Shown here piece after piece: positions 51,867 through 54,230 of a stretch of 54,230 bases of DNA; the stretch's first letter is position 1; every line of letters starts with the position of its first letter. The stretch is from Microbacterium sp. SMR1 (GTDB lineage: Bacteria > Actinomycetota > Actinomycetes > Actinomycetales > Microbacteriaceae). The notes beneath the pieces were generated by a model, which saw only the letters and a program-made list of their open reading frames with translations, was not told the DNA's origin and made no database searches. The translations under genes and the position numbers were made by a program. The DNA lies in NCBI RefSeq assembly GCF_003289625.1, contig NZ_QMBN01000002.1, forward strand, positions 1 through 54,230, given 5' to 3'.

Positions 51867-52721
51867 TCATCCCTCGGTGAGGAACTCGATCGCGGTCTGA
51901 CGGAACACCCGCGACCCGGGCGCATTGAAGTGATGCCGATCGGGGATCTCGACGAAGCGTCCCTGCGGGGTCGCCTCGGCGAGGGCCTTCGATCCCTCGA
52001 TGATCGCGTCGCGAGAACCCGTGGCGAACAGCACGGGCTGCTCCGGCGCGTTGGCGGGGTCGGGGTCCACCGTGCCCGAGGCGCGCATGCCGCCGGCGAT
52101 CGCGAGCAGCGCGCGCAGGTCGTTGCCGGGGACGCGCTCGGTGAGCCGCACGTAGTTCTGCGTGACCGGGTCGGTCACTTCGGTGCCGTTCTCGACGAGC
52201 GCGCGCACCTGATCGATGTCGAGGCGCGCGAGCGGGATGCCGTCGGGCACGCCGCCCAGCACGCCGCGCGTGATGCGCGCGGAGAAGTCCTGCAGCACCT
52301 CCCAGCCCACGCGTGCTCCCAGGGAGTATCCGACGTACATCGCCGTGTCGACGAGGTAGGTGTCGAGCACCGCTTCGACGTCGGAGGCGAGCTGGTGCAG
52401 GTCGTAGTCGGCGGCACGATGCGGCTTGTCGCTCGCACCGTGTCCTCGCTGATCGAGGCCGAGGACGCGGAAGCCGGCGCGCTGCAGGTCGCGCACCCAA
52501 CCGGTCGAGACCCAGTTGTCCTTCGTGTTCGACGCGAAGCCGTGCACGACGACCACCGTCGGAAGGTCGTCCTCTCCCCACGAGTAGGTGGCGATGCGGT
52601 GGCCGTCCTCGCCCACGAGGACGAATCGCGGTTCGGGCAGCTCGGTCAGACCGGAGGACGCGGGGATGCTCACGGTTCCATTCTCCCGCTCAGCGGAGGC
52701 CTGCTCGGCGGAGGCGGTCAC
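51867..52721 (-). CDS. alpha/beta hydrolase
   Basis: 284 residues. The oxyanion block VVVVHGFASNTKDNW, LGLDQRGHGASDKP, the nucleophile elbow GYSLGA and the late catalytic His in PDRHHFNAPGSRV are present. Substrate unknown. The start overlaps the stop of the upstream DUF3140 gene by 4 bases. Confidence 0.88.
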   Translation of the reverse strand: MTASAEQASAERENGTVSIPASSGLTELPEPRFVLVGEDGHRIATYSWGEDDLPTVVVVHGFASNTKDNWVSTGWVRDLQRAGFRVLGLDQRGHGASDKPHRAADYDLHQLASDVEAVLDTYLVDTAMYVGYSLGARVGWEVLQDFSARITRGVLGGVPDGIPLARLDIDQVRALVENGTEVTDPVTQNYVRLTERVPGNDLRALLAIAGGMRASGTVDPDPANAPEQPVLFATGSRDAIIEGSKALAEATPQGRFVEIPDRHHFNAPGSRVFRQTAIEFLTEG

Positions 52722-53050
52722 TTCTTCGCGGGGTCGTGGCCCCAGTTCATGAGTGAGTAGCGCCAGGCGGTCTCGGTGATGTCGCCCGAGGGGCGCTGTG
52801 CGAGGTGCCGGTTGACGTAGCCGACGACCTTGCGCATGTGCTTCAGGTCCGATTCGGTGAGGTCGTCCTTTTTGGTGCGCAGGAGGTCGACGATGCGCCG
52901 GCCCGACTGGTGGCCCGTCGATTCACCGCCGCCGTCCTTCTGACCGACCTCCTTCGACTCGTCGGTCTCGAGCCATTTCTCGAGCTCGGCGGGGCTCATG
53001 TTCACAGCGTCGCGGAAGTCGTGCCGCGTCTGGTCGTCGTCGTCGCTCAT
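52718..53050 (-). CDS. DUF3140 family protein
   Basis: 110 residues: an acidic start (DDDDQTRHDFRDAVNMSPAE), a helix EKWLETDESKEVGQ, a Lys/Asp body, and the family ending HMRKVVGYVNRHLAQ, then TAWRYSLMNWGHDP. Family of unknown function, common as a small actinobacterial protein, sometimes linked to DNA or stress. ATG at 53050; co-transcribed with the hydrolase. Confidence 0.82.
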   Translation of the reverse strand: MSDDDDQTRHDFRDAVNMSPAELEKWLETDESKEVGQKDGGGESTGHQSGRRIVDLLRTKKDDLTESDLKHMRKVVGYVNRHLAQRPSGDITETAWRYSLMNWGHDPAKK

Positions 53051-53196
53051 GGTGCGATGGTGCCCGCGGCGGCGCCCCGGCCGCATCCTCTTGACAGCGC
53101 GATGGGTCAGCGCGGCGTGCCGCCTTTTCGTGGTTTCCGCCGTCGGCGGGTCAGGAGTTTCCTGCACAATTCGCGTCCTCAGCGCCTTATCCACCA

Positions 53197-53210
53197 TCGA
53201 ACATATGTTT
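53197..53210 (+). promoter_or_regulatory. probable SOS (LexA) box
   Basis: TCGAACATATGTTT fits the actinobacterial box TCGAAC-N4-GTTCGA, with the right arm departing at GTTT(G). It lies 37 bases before the DUF222/HNH ATG at 53247 in an otherwise plain gap (53051-53246). Genes of this 13E12 family are DNA-damage inducible in mycobacteria. Binding is inferred. Confidence 0.68.
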
Positions 53211-53246
53211 GCCATGAATGTCGGAGGGTGCTGACATCATGGGAAC

Positions 53247-54230
53247 ATGACATCGAACAGCGGTAGCGGGCTCGGGGGTGACGGCGCCTCGGGTGGGTCG
53301 TCGCACGCCGCGGCTTTCGCGGGGTTCGCTGAGGCGCTCGACCTGGTCCACGCCGGGGATGTCGCGCGGGTTCGGGCGTTGGCGGAGCTGGGCCGGTCGG
53401 CGTTGCGTGAGGCGCGGCGTGACGGCGTGCAGGGGATGGCGTCGGACATGGAGCTGCGGTCGGTCGCGGCCGAGGCAGCGGGGATGGCGCGGCTGACGGA
53501 TCGTCGCCTGCAGGGTGAAATCGACCACGCGATGACGGTCATCGACGACTATCCCGCGGTGTTCGATGCGTGGGTGCAGCGGCGGATCGAACGCGGCCAC
53601 GTCGATGTGGTCGTGCGGGTCGGCGCGGGGGTGCCGGATGAGGTGCGGGAGTCGTTCGCGGAGGCCGCGATCGGGGTGTGCGAGCGGGATGTGCCTTCCC
53701 GGGTGCGCGGGACGCTGGAAGCTCTGGCGGCCCGGCTGCACCCGCAGACGTTTACCGAGCGACACAAGGCTGCCGCCGCCGAACGGTGCGTGCGGGTGTT
53801 CCACGGGACGGACGGGATGTCGAACCTCGTCGCGAACCTCCCGACGGTGATCGCCACAGGGATGCTCGACCGGCTCACGCAGATGGGGCAGTCGGTGAAG
53901 GATGCCCGGGTCACGACTGGTCCGGAGGGCGGGTCGGATGGTGCTGGTACCGGTGCCGGTGACCCGGCGGATGCTGGTGGGGCGGATGCCGCCGGCTTGG
54001 CCGCGGACCCCGACACGCGGACGATGGATCAGCTGCGGGCCGACATCCTCGGAGACCTCGTCCTCGGCGGAGCACCCGTCGTCGACCCCACTTATGGGAC
54101 CGACCGGGCCGGTGGGCTCGGCGCCATCCGGGCACGCGTGCAAGTCGCCGTCACCGCAGAGACGCTGATGGGGCGTGACGAGAACCCCGCCGAAGCCGTC
54201 GGGGGTGCGCTGATCGATGCTGATACGGCG
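53247..54230 (+). CDS. DUF222/HNH endonuclease (13E12 family), 5' part
   Basis: Partial; 328 residues are visible and the frame is open at the right edge. The DUF222 domain is typical: residues ~20-170 helical with ELRSVAAEAAGMARLTDRRL and AAIGVCERDVPSRVRGTLEA, then a Gly/Ala/Asp linker, and DTRTMDQLRADILGDLVLGG. It stops at GGALIDADTA, just before the HNH part. The left-edge copy begins at almost the same family position, in the same orientation. Likely LexA-controlled. Confidence 0.9.
   Translation, partial: MTSNSGSGLGGDGASGGSSHAAAFAGFAEALDLVHAGDVARVRALAELGRSALREARRDGVQGMASDMELRSVAAEAAGMARLTDRRLQGEIDHAMTVIDDYPAVFDAWVQRRIERGHVDVVVRVGAGVPDEVRESFAEAAIGVCERDVPSRVRGTLEALAARLHPQTFTERHKAAAAERCVRVFHGTDGMSNLVANLPTVIATGMLDRLTQMGQSVKDARVTTGPEGGSDGAGTGAGDPADAGGADAAGLAADPDTRTMDQLRADILGDLVLGGAPVVDPTYGTDRAGGLGAIRARVQVAVTAETLMGRDENPAEAVGGALIDADTA

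Noticed and set aside
1..54230. Window as a closed circle with one HNH gene across the ends
   Set aside because: Joining base 54230 to base 1 puts the two halves one base out of frame and repeats a few codons of the family, so the ends belong to two different copies.

Overview
The window is high-GC DNA (roughly 70 % by eye) with GTG and TTG starts, tightly overlapping genes and actinobacterial gene families. It most likely comes from a motile Microbacteriaceae member; Microbacterium-like is my best guess, from family resemblance only. No rRNA, tRNA, CRISPR array, insertion sequence or replication origin was seen, and no gene-free stretch exceeds 300 bases. The longest gaps are 35166-35385, 12146-12379, 24602-24801 and 53051-53246; each holds regulatory or repeat structure described below.

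Layout. (1) 1-532: the 3' end of a DUF222/HNH (13E12-type) endonuclease gene. A second member of the family starts at 53247 in the same orientation and runs off the right edge. (2) 704-6831, minus strand: an alkyladenine glycosylase, a secreted propeller-like protein, and a zinc module (znuC, znuB, zur, a YraQ/YcgR-type permease and its His-rich YcgQ/TIGR03943 partner). (3) 6850-34150: a near-complete flagellar locus, from flagellin to csrA, including rod, hook, C-ring, export apparatus, stator, chaperones and sigma-28. (4) 34170-35165, minus: znuA, the binding protein of the zinc transporter, now 27 kb from znuCB. The flagellar block therefore sits exactly inside what is normally one zinc-uptake locus. 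(5) 35386-54230: manganese exporter mntP, DUF4287, a branched-chain 2-oxoacid dehydrogenase operon, a two-component system with a PepSY-like target, SRPBCC and DUF1990 proteins, hisC, a WXG100-like protein with a hydrolase, a low-molecular-weight tyrosine phosphatase, purB, small membrane proteins, an oxidoreductase, a GIY-YIG protein, a hydrolase and DUF3140.

How the flagellar genes work together. fliA appears to be read from a housekeeping-type promoter. Six promoters share one architecture, TAAC-N15-GNCGA(T/C)AG (first base A at one site), fitting sigma-28 (FliA). They precede fliC, fliD-fliS-fliT-like, the flgB-to-flgE operon, flbD-motA-motB, the fliM-to-flhA operon and, on the minus strand, flgN-flgK-flgL-fliW. 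The flagellin leader folds into two hairpins with GGA in their loops and has an ACGGAGGA ribosome-binding site. This is the layout of a CsrA-repressed flagellin mRNA, and fliW and csrA are both in the cluster. No chemotaxis genes, flgF, flgG, flhF, flhG or flgM are present, and FliM lacks the usual CheY-binding N-terminal peptide.
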